DNA of 64,000 nucleotides from Marinobacter antarcticus (GTDB lineage Bacteria > Pseudomonadota > Gammaproteobacteria > Pseudomonadales > Oleiphilaceae). The stretch covers positions 1,488,001-1,552,000 of the forward strand of contig NZ_FRAQ01000001.1 in the NCBI RefSeq assembly GCF_900142385.1, given 5' to 3'. The notes under the pieces are model-generated. The model did no database searches. It was given only the letters and a program-made list of their open reading frames with translations, and was not told the origin of the DNA. Shown piece by piece: positions 16,781 through 25,472 of the stretch. The position numbers and the translations under genes are program-made. The first letter of the stretch is position 1. Each line of letters begins with the position of its first letter.

Positions 16781-17161
16781 ATGAAAAATATTTTCCGCTC
16801 GGGAATTTCGCTCCAACGTTATATAACCCTGTGTTTGTCCGTGTCTGTGTTGACCGCCTGTGGGGACGGCACTGTTAGTTCATCTGTGGATAACGAGCAG
16901 CCTGCGACCTATACCTACAGTGAACTGGTTAATCTGACATCCTATGATGTGGGGCTTTATCGATTCGGTAGTGACGGCTCCGCCAAGCTGGTCAGGAGCA
17001 TCGATCATACCGGCGCAGTGGATGCCATGTTCTTTGGTGAGATAAACGGTATTACCTTTTTTAGCACCCGCACAGATACCAATGAAACCGAAAAACCGGG
17101 ACAGATTTATTTAAGGCATCTCAAGAGCAGGAATCGTGCGCCAATTGAGGGCCAGAAATAA
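16781..17161 (+). pseudogene. Truncated lipoprotein gene ending in repeat sequence
   Basis: A lipoprotein signal peptide is clear (hydrophobic core, lipobox LTAC, then GDGTVSSSVDNEQPATYTYS). About 80 further residues follow (LVNLTSYDVGLYRFGSDGSA and later FFGEINGITFFSTRTDTNE). The reading then runs into repeat copy 2, and the last 22 codons are repeat-derived. The original protein was probably a longer exported one, perhaps with beta-propeller-like strands; its family was not recognised. Confidence 0.55.
17096..17114 (+). repeat. Repeat copy 2, CCGGGACAGATTTATTTAA
   Basis: Identical to copy 1 and preceded by the same ACCGAAAAA. With copy 3 it forms inverted repeats around about 58 bases. Confidence 0.75.
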
Positions 17162-17172
17162 ATCAGAGCCAG

Positions 17173-17189
17173 AAATAAATCTGTCCCGG
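17173..17189 (-). repeat. Repeat copy 3 (inverted)
   Basis: AAATAAATCTGTCCCGG is the reverse complement of the first 17 bases of copies 1 and 2. Just before it, GCCAGAAATAAATC occurs twice with a period of 17 bases (from 17151 and from 17168). Confidence 0.75.
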
Positions 17190-17394
17190 TTTATCCCCCA
17201 CAACTCCGCTATGGGTACCTTTAGCTGTCGGTGGTGCCGCTGGACTTGGCTACGGCGGTTATCGGCTGTACCAGCTGAAGAAGAAAATCAAGAATGCTCC
17301 TCAAGGAGAGGAGGCTCAGTTCACTGAAACTGAAGCAAAAATTATTGAAAAGATCATCAAGCGGCTCAGTAAAAAAGAGGATAGTGATAATTAA
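17179..17394 (+). pseudogene. 3' remnant of a cassette gene with a membrane segment
   Basis: In frame with the TAA at 17392-17394 the sequence reads VPLAVGGAAGLGYGGYRLYQ, then LKKKIKNAPQGEEAQFTETE and a lysine-rich helix (IIEKIIKRLSKKEDSDN). There is no start codon: the frame opens inside repeat copy 3. The natural stop sits just before attC3, so this is the 3' end of a cassette gene whose 5' part was lost at the repeat. The glycine-rich hydrophobic stretch followed by lysines looks like a membrane anchor. Confidence 0.6.
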
Positions 17395-17452
17395 GCCTAA
17401 CAAGTCACGGAAGGCGGACGCGTGAGACGCGCCGCTTCGTTCGGCGTTATGC
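17395..17452 (+). repeat. attC recombination site 3
   Basis: 58 bp of classical form: GCCTAAC at the left, GTTATGC at the right, and a strong stem in which AAG.CGG-A-CGCGT pairs with ACGCG-CCGCTT around GAG, leaving one unpaired A. It is shorter than attC1 and attC2 and of a different sequence type. Confidence 0.88.
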
Positions 17453-17467
17453 ACCAAGGAGAAAGCT

Positions 17468-17827
17468 GTGAAAGAAACCGGGAAGATCAATTATGTTGAG
17501 ATGCCCTCCAGGGATCTTGAAGCTACGAAAAAATTCTTTGGTGATGCATTTGGGTGGTCGTTTGTAGACTACGGCCCCGAGTACGTAGCGATCGAAAACG
17601 CTGGACTGGATGGTGGTTTCTTCAAGTCAGACAATGTGGCCACGACTGACAAAGGAAGTGTATTGATCGTCCTTTTCAGCACCGACTTGGAAGCAACTCT
17701 CGAGAAAGTTAAGTTGTCTGGCGGAAAAATCGTCAAGGATATTTTCCCTTTCCCGGGCGGTCACCGTTTTCATTTCAGTGATCCAAATGGCAATGAATAT
17801 GCCGTCTGGTCAGAGCCATATGCATAG
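17468..17827 (+). CDS. VOC-family (glyoxalase-like) protein, probable cassette gene
   Basis: 119 residues, one complete VOC module pair: KINYVEMPSRDLEATKKFFG, GWSFVDYGPEYVAIENAGLD and FSDPNGNEYAVWSEPYA. The family includes glyoxalases, dioxygenases and antibiotic-binding proteins; small VOC proteins are frequent integron cargo. It starts with GTG behind AAGGAG, 16 bases after the attC3 core. The cassette begins TTATGC, so its own attC should open with GCATAAC; GCATAGC is found at the stop codon. Confidence 0.85.
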   Translation: MKETGKINYVEMPSRDLEATKKFFGDAFGWSFVDYGPEYVAIENAGLDGGFFKSDNVATTDKGSVLIVLFSTDLEATLEKVKLSGGKIVKDIFPFPGGHRFHFSDPNGNEYAVWSEPYA

Positions 17828-17871
17828 CAATCGCAGGCACGGCGACGGCTTCTCCATTGCGGCTTTAGGCG
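17822..17871 (+). repeat. Probable decayed attC site closing the VOC cassette
   Basis: GCATAGC (17822-17828) differs by one base from the predicted GCATAAC, and TTTAGGC (17864-17870) resembles a right core. GCAAT and ATTGC next to the cores can pair, but the central stem and the extrahelical A are not convincing. Confidence 0.4.
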
Positions 17872-17920
17872 CGGATGCTAGAATGCCCGTCAGCACTGGC
17901 CATCACTGGAGAAAAGCGAT

Positions 17921-18844
17921 ATGAACACGGCTCCCGCACCCTATCCAATCGGTACGCCCGGCGCTCCCTGGGGCGACGCGGAACGCGCAGAGTGGTTGTC
18001 ACGGCAGACCCGTCAACGTAGCTACGAGTCCGAGGTGTTGAGTGTGATCGAGCGCCTGCGCCCGCGCTTTGACGTGGAGCAGTATGGCCATCTGGACTAT
18101 GGCTCCGAGAGTTATCCGCTGATGGCGATCCGGAGCCGCGACTGGCGTGATGATCTGCCGGTCGTGCTGGTAACGGGCGGGGTACACGGCTATGAAACCA
18201 GCGGTGTCCACGGCGCGCTGCAGTTTGTCGATCAGTATGAGGCGGATTACGCGGGCCGCGTCAACTTGCTGGTTGCGCCCTGTGTCAGCCCTTGGGCTTA
18301 CGAGCGCATCCATCGCTGGAACCCGAACGCGGTCGACCCGAACCGCTCGTTCCGCCATGACAGTCCGGCTGAGGAGTCGGCGGCACTTATGCGGCTGGTA
18401 GCCCCGATTCGCGACCGTGCACTGCTGCATATGGACCTGCACGAAACCACCGATACCGACGAAACCGAGTTTCGCCCGGCATTAGCGGCACGGGATGGCA
18501 AGCCCTTCGAGCCGGGTGAGATTCCCGATGGCTTTTATCTGGTCGATGACAGCGAGAACCCTCATTCTGAGTTTCAGCAGGCGGTGATTGAGTCGGTGGA
18601 GACGGTCACTCATATCGCCCCGGCTGACGACAATGGGGAGATCCTTGGCTCACCGATGGTAGCCCGGGGCGTTATCCAGTACCCGCTCAAACAGCTGGGC
18701 CTGTGCGCCAGTATCACCAGCGCCCCCTTCAAGACCACTACCGAGGTCTATCCCGACAGCCCCCGTGTCACCCCCGGGCAATGCAATGCGGCGCAGGCTG
18801 TCGCGGTGTGTGCGGGGATCGACTACGCGCTGACGCACCAGTAG
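17921..18844 (+). CDS. M14-family metallopeptidase / succinylglutamate desuccinylase-like protein
   Basis: 307 residues. The zinc site of M14 enzymes is visible: H89 and E92 in VTGGVHGYETSG, and H174 in LLHMDLHETTDTDE. RIHRWNPNAVDPNRSFRHDS supplies the conserved Asn-Arg substrate-binding pair. The fold class covers carboxypeptidases and deacylases that remove amino acids or acyl groups; the substrate is unknown. GGAG precedes the ATG. More GC-rich than the cassettes before it, so probably outside the array. The GST gene starts 9 bases after its stop. Confidence 0.8.
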   Translation: MNTAPAPYPIGTPGAPWGDAERAEWLSRQTRQRSYESEVLSVIERLRPRFDVEQYGHLDYGSESYPLMAIRSRDWRDDLPVVLVTGGVHGYETSGVHGALQFVDQYEADYAGRVNLLVAPCVSPWAYERIHRWNPNAVDPNRSFRHDSPAEESAALMRLVAPIRDRALLHMDLHETTDTDETEFRPALAARDGKPFEPGEIPDGFYLVDDSENPHSEFQQAVIESVETVTHIAPADDNGEILGSPMVARGVIQYPLKQLGLCASITSAPFKTTTEVYPDSPRVTPGQCNAAQAVAVCAGIDYALTHQ

Positions 18845-18853
18845 GGAAGAGCA

Positions 18854-19531
18854 ATGCATCTGCCTCGCTTGTACTCCTTCCGTCGTTGTCCATACGCTAT
18901 GCGCGCTAGGCTCGGTATTTTGTTTGCCGAGCAGAAAGTGCAGTTACGGGAGATAGTGCTGAAAAACAAGCCAGCGCAGATGCTGGCTATCAGTCCTAAA
19001 GGCACGGTTCCCGTTCTGGAGCTGGCCGAGGGTGATAGCTCTAAGAGACTCGTTATCGAGGAAAGCAGAGAAATACTGGACTGGGCGCTGCAACAGAAAG
19101 ATCCGCAGGGTTTGCTCAACGTCGACTTGGTAAGCGCTCAGGCCCTGCTCGACCGAAACGATAACGAATTTAAACACTGGCTGGATCGCTATAAGTACGC
19201 CGATCGCCATCCTGAACTAAGCCAGCTGGAGTACCGGCAACAGGGCGAGGTATTTTTGCAGGAGTTAGAGAATTTACTGGGCAAGAATCGGTATCTGCTG
19301 GGGGACAACATCAGCATCGCTGATATCGGCATCCTGCCTTTCGTCCGCCAGTTCGCCCACGTAGATCGGGAGGTGTTTTACAGCCTGCCCTATCCGGATC
19401 TGCAGCAATGGCTGAGGGATTGGCTGGAACACCCTGTGTTCCAGCAGGTCATGATCAAGTTTCAACCTTGGCAGGAAGGCGGTGAAGTAGTGATATTTCC
19501 AAGCGGCAGCCACTTAAGTTTCTTGATTTAG
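18854..19531 (+). CDS. Glutathione S-transferase family protein
   Basis: 225 residues. The N-terminal thioredoxin fold has the Cys-type motif RRCPYAMRARLGI (CPYA), the cis-proline SPKGTVPVLEL and the glutathione-contacting ESREILDW. The C-terminal helical domain contains NISIADIGILPFVRQFAHVD, the GST N-capping motif. A cysteine-type GST of the omega or GrxB-like kind is likely, so thiol transfer is more probable than xenobiotic conjugation. It lies 9 bases after the M14 gene. Confidence 0.87.
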   Translation: MHLPRLYSFRRCPYAMRARLGILFAEQKVQLREIVLKNKPAQMLAISPKGTVPVLELAEGDSSKRLVIEESREILDWALQQKDPQGLLNVDLVSAQALLDRNDNEFKHWLDRYKYADRHPELSQLEYRQQGEVFLQELENLLGKNRYLLGDNISIADIGILPFVRQFAHVDREVFYSLPYPDLQQWLRDWLEHPVFQQVMIKFQPWQEGGEVVIFPSGSHLSFLI

Positions 19532-19591
19532 CTGTGGCTTCCCTCCCAGGTAACTGGTTAGTAAAGCTAAAAAAGAGCTGAGAAGAAAATC

Positions 19592-19738
19592 CAGGTGACA
19601 CTTATAGCGCACCTGATTCAGGCGTTAGCCATCATATAGGGAGATTTCGTGGCAGAAATTATCCCTACAAGTCGTATCACATTTCTTCATGAACCTGGCC
19701 ATAGGCCAGCATCGCAAACAAGCCTGTACCGCCGATAA
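19592..19738 (+). pseudogene. Half attC-like site followed by a truncated cassette-like ORF
   Basis: CAGGTG/CACCTG (19592-19597 with 19610-19615) precedes GATTCAGGCGTTAGCC, which resembles the right half of a classical attC. A ribosome-binding site AGGGAG and a GTG at 19649 then open a 29-residue frame (VAEIIPTSRITFLHE...), which soon enters antisense sequence of the FNT gene and stops. It looks like the 5' end of a lost cassette gene. No convincing left core was found. Confidence 0.35.
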
Positions 19739-20609
19739 TGTTGCCGATGAGTACCGGTGAAATATGGTAGATCAAGGCTGTAAAGATGCTCATTTCCCCA
19801 TTCAGCACCAGAATGAAAATTTCGTTTGACCCGGCGATCACATGGGTAAAGTCACCGGCCGCGATCAGCCAGGTAAACATGACGATAACCAGCACTTCGG
19901 ATCTCTTCGCCGAGGGCAACATCCATACAATAGCCGCTATGAAAAAGCCTGATGGAATACCGCGCAGAAGCGTCTCGACCGGAGTCATAGTTGCCAAGTG
20001 ACGCGAAATCTCCATGATCGCCGCAAGGGTGTTGGCGGGAAGGATGCCCCCGTGGACGCCCATGGCGGCGGTAATAAATGTGCCACACAAATTGGCGGCA
20101 AGCACAATTCCCCAAAGGCGGGCAATACAATAGAACCGGCTGTACGTCGGCTGGGCCAGAACCGGCAGCACGACGGTGATGGTGTTTTCAGTGAACAGTT
20201 GAAGCCGGGACAGGATCACGAGGACAAACCCGAACGAGTAGCCCAGGCTTTCAATCAACGTCAGATAGGGGTGGTCTGAACCTAGGTTGGCGCGGATGAT
20301 TCCTTCGACGAGAACCGAGGTTGAAATTCCCATTCCCGCTGCCACACCGGACCACCAGAGCGAGATTTTCGGGCGCTTTAGCTCATTTTCGCCCTCGCGG
20401 AGAATGATGGAGTAGACAGTCAGCGACGATAGATTGGTATGTTCGGCTACCGTATCGCGTTCTTTGCGAGTCAGTGACTTCTCGCTAGACGTTGCTGTCT
20501 GTTCGCGGGATTCGCGATCCTGGACTTTGGCGCGAGCCTCCTTTTCGTCCGCAGCCTTCTGAGCTTGCTTTTTGGCGGAGGTATCCCGATTGGTTTCTGG
20601 GTCACTCAT
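19677..20609 (-). CDS. Formate/nitrite transporter (FNT) family protein
   Basis: 310 residues: a charged N-terminal extension of about 80 residues (many Lys, Glu and Ala), then six membrane helices of the FNT fold. Recognisable are WWSGVAAGMGISTS, YSFGFVLVILSRLQLFTENT, NLCGTFITAA, WLIAAGDFTHVIAGS and PVLIGNIIGGTGLF. The family forms pentameric channels for formate, nitrite or related anions; the YfdC-like subgroup with a long N-terminus has no known substrate. AAAGGA precedes the ATG. Confidence 0.87.
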   Translation of the reverse strand: MSDPETNRDTSAKKQAQKAADEKEARAKVQDRESREQTATSSEKSLTRKERDTVAEHTNLSSLTVYSIILREGENELKRPKISLWWSGVAAGMGISTSVLVEGIIRANLGSDHPYLTLIESLGYSFGFVLVILSRLQLFTENTITVVLPVLAQPTYSRFYCIARLWGIVLAANLCGTFITAAMGVHGGILPANTLAAIMEISRHLATMTPVETLLRGIPSGFFIAAIVWMLPSAKRSEVLVIVMFTWLIAAGDFTHVIAGSNEIFILVLNGEMSIFTALIYHISPVLIGNIIGGTGLFAMLAYGQVHEEM

Positions 20610-20761
20610 TCCACTTTCCTTTAGCCATCCAGAAACGCTTGTGTTGCCGCAAGATCGAGTCTGATGGAAAATTGTCTAAGGTAACTAGAATAGCTTAGAT
20701 ACTGTATTGAGACACAGCGCAGGCCGGAGAAACGGCAAACTTCTTGCGAGAGGAACGGGCT

Positions 20762-22660
20762 CTACCCCGGTGCCTTTGCAGCTACCGCACTCCCGTTCCC
20801 CGGCCCACCTCCCGAATTCATCCGCACCAGCGGCCCGGAAATGGTTACGCCACTCGGATCCACCTTCACAAAGCTGCCACCGGCTTTCAGCGTCACTTCT
20901 GCACCGGCTTCAATAACAATCTTCATGCCTGCTTTGTGGTGGATTTCGTTGCCGGCTTCGATGAGTTGAGCTTTGCCGAATTTGCTGTGGTGGCTGCCGT
21001 TAACCGTGAGGCTGTAGTCGCCGCCGATTTTTTCCCGGTGTTCGCCATCAACGGTGATGTGATCATTGCTCTTTACGTGACTGAAGCGGTCGCTCTCAAC
21101 GGTCAGGTGGCTGTCGTTCTTGATGACTTCGGTGCGGTTGTTTTCGGTGAGCAGATCCAGGTCTTTCTGAGCGTGGATGTAGATCTGCTCCTTGTCCGCC
21201 TCGTCCTCAAAGCGCAGTTCGTTGCTGCCCTCGCCTTTGTGGGTCTGGGTTTTCAGAGTAGTGCGGGTTTTGTGTTCCGGCAGCGTGTAAGGCGGTGTGT
21301 TGATGGCGTGGTAGGTTCGGCCGGTAATGATGGGCTGATCCGGGTCGCCGTCGAGGAAGGAGACGATCACTTCGTGGCCGATTCTCGGCAGTGCCATGAA
21401 GCCATACTGGCCGCCGGCCCAGCCCTGGCTGACCCGGAGCCAGGCACTGCTGTGCTCGGTGCTCTCTACCTTGCTTTGCTGCTGGCGCCGATCCCAGGGA
21501 AACCTGACCTTTACCCGACCAAATTCGTCACAGTGAATCTCTTCGCCTTCGGGGCCGGTAACGATGGCAATCTGGGGCCCGTCCATGAGAGGGCGGTGAT
21601 TGCACAATGGCCGCCAGGTTTTGCTTGCCGGGACAGCGCTGAACAGGTTGTGATAGGTGGTTGGTTCAGAGCCGCCTTCTTCTGCCAGTGCCTGGGGTTG
21701 TTCGCCCACGTGGGTGATGGCAGTAAGCAGCCAGTCCCGGTTCAGTTTATCGCTGTCGTGGTTGGTGAGTGCCACTTTGGCGCCGCTGGTGAAATCCGGG
21801 CGATTGCTTTCGCCGTGGGCGGTGCTGGCGTCGTTTCTGAGGGCATCCAGCCGGGCTTCGGTAAACGGCTGGCCGCTGGCATCGGCTTTGAACCGGCCCG
21901 GGTAGTCGAAGTGCTGATAGTCCTGCCGGTGGTTGGTACTGGAAGAGCTCTGTTCGTGCATCAGGGCGTAAGCGGGGTTTTTGAAGGTGTAGTCCTTCAT
22001 GGCTACGGAGGTGGCGCGAACCCGCTCTTCATAGCGGAAGCGGAACACCGCTGGCTGTTTGGTGCTTCCGCCCGCTTTGCCGTTATATTCGGCGGCTTCC
22101 AGTCTGGGCGCATCGCCATGGTGGTCGGCAAGGATAAGGCCGTGCTGGTAGCGGTAATGCCAGCCTTCCTCTGCGGCCAGCCGTTCAATGAACGCCAGAT
22201 CGCTTTCCCGGTGCTGGACGCAGTATTCCCGTTCCTGTGGGGCGCGTTTGAGATCAAACACCGAATCCACAATGCCTCGCTCTTCCAGCAGAGTGCGCAC
22301 GATGGTGTCTGTGGTCTGAGCCTGGAAAATACGGCTGTAGTGCATCAGCCCCAAGCGCCACAGGGGCGGCTGCATGATGAGTTCGTAACGGGTGCGGCGT
22401 TGGCCAGTATCGCCCCGGGCAAATTCGCTCACTACGCCGGTAAAGCGGCGAAGGGCAATGCCATCCTGCCAGACCACCAGATCGACCGGTTGTTCCAGTA
22501 TGTCAGAGGCCTGAATTCCGGGATCGGTGCTGGCCATGATCAGGCGGCCATGGAAAAGCTGCGAGAGGCCTTCGGTGAGTGCAAAGCTGACGACAGAAAA
22601 ACCATCTTCGGGAAGTTCACCGACACGCGCGGTGAACTGCAATCCGTTTGCCTGGGGCAT
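20762..22660 (-). CDS. vgrG: Type VI secretion tip protein VgrG
   Basis: 632 residues. The N-terminal gp27-like part is followed by the gp5 OB-fold region ([20 protein letters not shown], then [40 protein letters not shown] and IITGRTYH). The beta-helical needle repeats follow ([37 protein letters not shown]). The C-terminus is a short Gly/Ala tail after [17 protein letters not shown], without an effector domain. No other T6SS core gene is in the window, so this is an orphan locus; an effector or adaptor gene usually follows vgrG, but here only about 150 bases precede the FNT gene. Confidence 0.95.
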   Translation of the reverse strand: MPQANGLQFTARVGELPEDGFSVVSFALTEGLSQLFHGRLIMASTDPGIQASDILEQPVDLVVWQDGIALRRFTGVVSEFARGDTGQRRTRYELIMQPPLWRLGLMHYSRIFQAQTTDTIVRTLLEERGIVDSVFDLKRAPQEREYCVQHRESDLAFIERLAAEEGWHYRYQHGLILADHHGDAPRLEAAEYNGKAGGSTKQPAVFRFRYEERVRATSVAMKDYTFKNPAYALMHEQSSSSTNHRQDYQHFDYPGRFKADASGQPFTEARLDALRNDASTAHGESNRPDFTSGAKVALTNHDSDKLNRDWLLTAITHVGEQPQALAEEGGSEPTTYHNLFSAVPASKTWRPLCNHRPLMDGPQIAIVTGPEGEEIHCDEFGRVKVRFPWDRRQQQSKVESTEHSSAWLRVSQGWAGGQYGFMALPRIGHEVIVSFLDGDPDQPIITGRTYHAINTPPYTLPEHKTRTTLKTQTHKGEGSNELRFEDEADKEQIYIHAQKDLDLLTENNRTEVIKNDSHLTVESDRFSHVKSNDHITVDGEHREKIGGDYSLTVNGSHHSKFGKAQLIEAGNEIHHKAGMKIVIEAGAEVTLKAGGSFVKVDPSGVTISGPLVRMNSGGGPGNGSAVAAKAPG

Positions 22661-22746
22661 ATCTTCAATCCTTGAAGGTATGTTTATCGGGTGATAAATC
22701 TGAGCGGAAAGTTACCAGTGCTGGTCTGGAAAATCCAGTGGCGAGG

Positions 22747-23490
22747 TCATGCCTTTACGCATACAAAGATCGCGTTTCCTGATGCCTTGTCCCAGGGAAT
22801 GATCTTCTCATAGTCGTGTTCAAGGATATGGACGTCAAAATACGGTTGCAGGATTTTCGTGAGTTCTTCAAAGCTCAAAGCCACCATAGGGTGTTCGTCA
22901 TCCCACGATTGCGTGACGTCTTCCGTCGTTTTTGTGATGCTGAGCTTAAGGGATTGCTGCTCACCTTCGCCACAGTAGTGCCATGCAGAGCTGAAGGTAA
23001 AAAGGCTGTTCTCTTGCCTGGCGGTATGTCGTTCAAACAGGTTGTTATCTATTTTGTTTTTATCAACTGAGTTAAAGCAAAGCACACCACCCGATTTTAG
23101 TGCGCGATGTGCGCTGGCAATGCACTGTTTCAGCTTTTCGATGCCATCGCTGTAATGGATGGAATACAAAAAACAGGTGATTAAATCCAGAGGTTCATCA
23201 ACCTCAAAGTTGCACATGTCGCCCAATGAAAACTGTGCTTCGGGGCACCGGCTTTTCGCCTGGTCCAGCATGGGCTGGTTTATGTCCAGACCGCTGCTCT
23301 GGTATCCAAAATTGAGAAAATGGCGAATATGGGGTCCGGTCCCGCAGGCCAGGTCCAGGTGGCTTTTGCCCTCATTGCCGAAAAGCTGGTGCAGCCTGTA
23401 GATACCATGGCTTTGCGCATGATAATTGATGTCTGCACACATTAAGTCGTAATAGCCAGACAGGTCGGTATACAGATAATTTGAGGACAT
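22747..23490 (-). CDS. Class I SAM-dependent methyltransferase
   Basis: 247 residues. Motif I is HLDLACGTGPHIRHF, motif II SSGLDINQPMLDQAKSRCP with the acidic ribose ligand, then QFSLGDMCNFEV and the post-motif LICFLYSIHY-like stretch (DLITCFLYSIHYSDG). The C-terminal half carries the substrate site and matches nothing I can name. It is visibly more AT-rich than vgrG and the kinase gene on either side, which suggests transfer. It lies about 86 bases upstream of vgrG on the same strand. Confidence 0.85.
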   Translation of the reverse strand: MSSNYLYTDLSGYYDLMCADINYHAQSHGIYRLHQLFGNEGKSHLDLACGTGPHIRHFLNFGYQSSGLDINQPMLDQAKSRCPEAQFSLGDMCNFEVDEPLDLITCFLYSIHYSDGIEKLKQCIASAHRALKSGGVLCFNSVDKNKIDNNLFERHTARQENSLFTFSSAWHYCGEGEQQSLKLSITKTTEDVTQSWDDEHPMVALSFEELTKILQPYFDVHILEHDYEKIIPWDKASGNAIFVCVKA

Positions 23491-23583
23491 GGCAGCCTGA
23501 TGGTTTTAGCAGAAGCACTGTAAAGCGGCGCATCGTAAACCAATCAGGCGGGTTTGCGAAGCAGATAAGATGTCTGGCTGTGA

Positions 23584-25467
23584 CTAGCGTGCCTCTGTGG
23601 CTTCCTGTCTGGGATTCCGGGGGTAATAGCGTTCCGGCAGGCGTTCGATGTGCGGGAAGAAGCGGGTGTCCTTGTAGGGCATTTTCATAAAGCCCGACAC
23701 GCCCAGCCCGGTGATCTGATCCACGGCAGCCAGGATTTCGTTCAGCCTCTGGCGAAACTCGTCTTCCTTTTCCGGATCCAGCAGTCGGTACTGACTGTGG
23801 ATTTTGAGATGCCGGGGCAGGGCCTCGAAGATAATCATACCGGTGTGGCGAATGGTATTAAGCGCTTCGAGGGATTTGATGATGGTTTGCGGCAGCACCA
23901 GAAATTCTTCCGGATCCGGCCCGTCCTCGAAATAGGAGTGAACCCGTGAGCGATCTTCCACTTCCGGTGCCGAGCTCACCTGATACGGCAGCCGCATATC
24001 TGGCGGCGCAACAAATGGCTGCTCGGGCTCGTCGCGCTCTATGTGCAGGGTGTCCCGGGCGTTGAACAGGCAGCTTTTGAAGATACCCTGGCGATAGATT
24101 GCCTGAGCCAGGTTGACCATGTTGTTCACGGCCGTGGTGAAGGCGTTTTTGAGCTCCGGGTCGTGCAGGTTCAAAGAGGTATCCACGTAGATACCATCAG
24201 CCTCCCAGCGCACAGCGAGCCCGCCTTCTACCGGATAACGGCCAAGCCGGCTGACGGCGGCGAGGAATGCTTTTTCGGTTTCTCCCATGCCCTGCATGAA
24301 GTTCTTGTAGTAGCGATCGAGCTGCACGTCGTTAACGTCATTCAGGGTTTCCGGCGCACCCTCCTGTCGCAGAAAGGATTTGCGGGAACTGTAGACCACG
24401 GTGTCGATCTCCCGTTCGGAGATTCGCGTCCAGATGGGCACCAGGGGGATGGGTGCGGGTTCTGGCAGGTCAATCATCACCGTTCGGCCCATACGAGGCA
24501 TCTCCTTCAGGTAATGGTCGCCGGCGCGCATGCGCAGGGCAGGGTCCGGGTCGAGCATGCCTTCCAGCATGCGCGCAAATTCCATGGGTAAGCCAAGCGA
24601 GGTGGCGGGTATTGCCTGATGGCCAAAGCGACAGGATTGCCCGGAGGCCAGCGCGTAGAGCGTAGCGGCAGCGCCTTGTTCGTCAAACCTTGGAGACGAC
24701 AAACCGCCATAGAGTTGTTCTTCGCCAATGAAGTAAACGTCGCCCAGGCGCGCGTTGGTCTGTTGCAGGTTGTCAGACATCAGCTCCATCACGCTGGGGC
24801 TGAGGAACTGCTGGTTGGCATCCAGCTGGGCAAATACTGAGGAGCCCCAGTCAATCAGGGCGATATTCTCGCTCTGGGCATCGAACACCAGATTGGACGG
24901 TTTGATGTCCCCATGCACGATAGGGCGCTTTCCGTTATCGGATTCACGCCGCAGATTGCGTAGGATATCGGCCAGTTGATCGGCGATGCGGATAATCAGG
25001 CGCGGGCTCAGGCGGCCTTGCTGGAGTGATACTTCCTCCAGATTAAAGCCGGGCGCCCGTTCCATGACCAGAATCGGCTGCTTGCCGGCTCGGTGGAAAG
25101 CGATCAGGCGGGGCACCCGGGGGTGCTCTACCTGTTCCAGAATATAGGCTTCGTCTTCCAGCCGGTCATGCAGGTGCTGGGGCAGGGTGATGCGCGTGAA
25201 CTTAAATACATGCTCAAGATCCCGCGCGCCTTCCAGTGGCAACCGGCCGGAAAACACAAAGCCGTAAGCGCCCTTGCCAATCATCGCGATGTCGGCGTAG
25301 CCCATCTGCCTGAGCTGGGTTGTGCACAGCGCAACCCAGTCTTTCAGCTTTCTCGCATCGTCATGGCTGAGCAGGTAAACCGACTGCTCTTCCGGGATGT
25401 AGAATTGCTGTAGCGGCGCCGGTTGCGGCGACTGCGGCATTGGCGATGATTGGTTCGGTGGCGCCAT
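23584..25467 (-). CDS. Ser/Thr protein kinase-like protein with a large unknown C-terminal domain
   Basis: 627 residues. Kinase features: glycine loop GKGAYGFVF (64-72), probable ATP lysine K89 (HVFKFTRI), EDEAYILEQVEHPRV, catalytic loop HGDIKPSNLV (185-194) with HGD in place of HRD, and DWG (206-208) in place of DFG. The remaining 300 or so residues, including PVEGGLAVRWEADGIYVDTS, match no domain I know. No membrane helix. The start at 25467 lies 6 bases after the E2 stop codon, so it is the last gene of the bkd transcription unit. Regulation of the dehydrogenase by phosphorylation is a guess from position only. Confidence 0.78.
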   Translation of the reverse strand: MAPPNQSSPMPQSPQPAPLQQFYIPEEQSVYLLSHDDARKLKDWVALCTTQLRQMGYADIAMIGKGAYGFVFSGRLPLEGARDLEHVFKFTRITLPQHLHDRLEDEAYILEQVEHPRVPRLIAFHRAGKQPILVMERAPGFNLEEVSLQQGRLSPRLIIRIADQLADILRNLRRESDNGKRPIVHGDIKPSNLVFDAQSENIALIDWGSSVFAQLDANQQFLSPSVMELMSDNLQQTNARLGDVYFIGEEQLYGGLSSPRFDEQGAAATLYALASGQSCRFGHQAIPATSLGLPMEFARMLEGMLDPDPALRMRAGDHYLKEMPRMGRTVMIDLPEPAPIPLVPIWTRISEREIDTVVYSSRKSFLRQEGAPETLNDVNDVQLDRYYKNFMQGMGETEKAFLAAVSRLGRYPVEGGLAVRWEADGIYVDTSLNLHDPELKNAFTTAVNNMVNLAQAIYRQGIFKSCLFNARDTLHIERDEPEQPFVAPPDMRLPYQVSSAPEVEDRSRVHSYFEDGPDPEEFLVLPQTIIKSLEALNTIRHTGMIIFEALPRHLKIHSQYRLLDPEKEDEFRQRLNEILAAVDQITGLGVSGFMKMPYKDTRFFPHIERLPERYYPRNPRQEATEAR

Positions 25468-25472
25468 TCCGG

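Noticed and set aside
20744..22675. A 643-codon open frame on the plus strand
   Set aside because: It lies wholly antisense to vgrG, whose domain motifs are unmistakable; the opposite frame has no ribosome-binding site and a composition expected of a GC-rich shadow.
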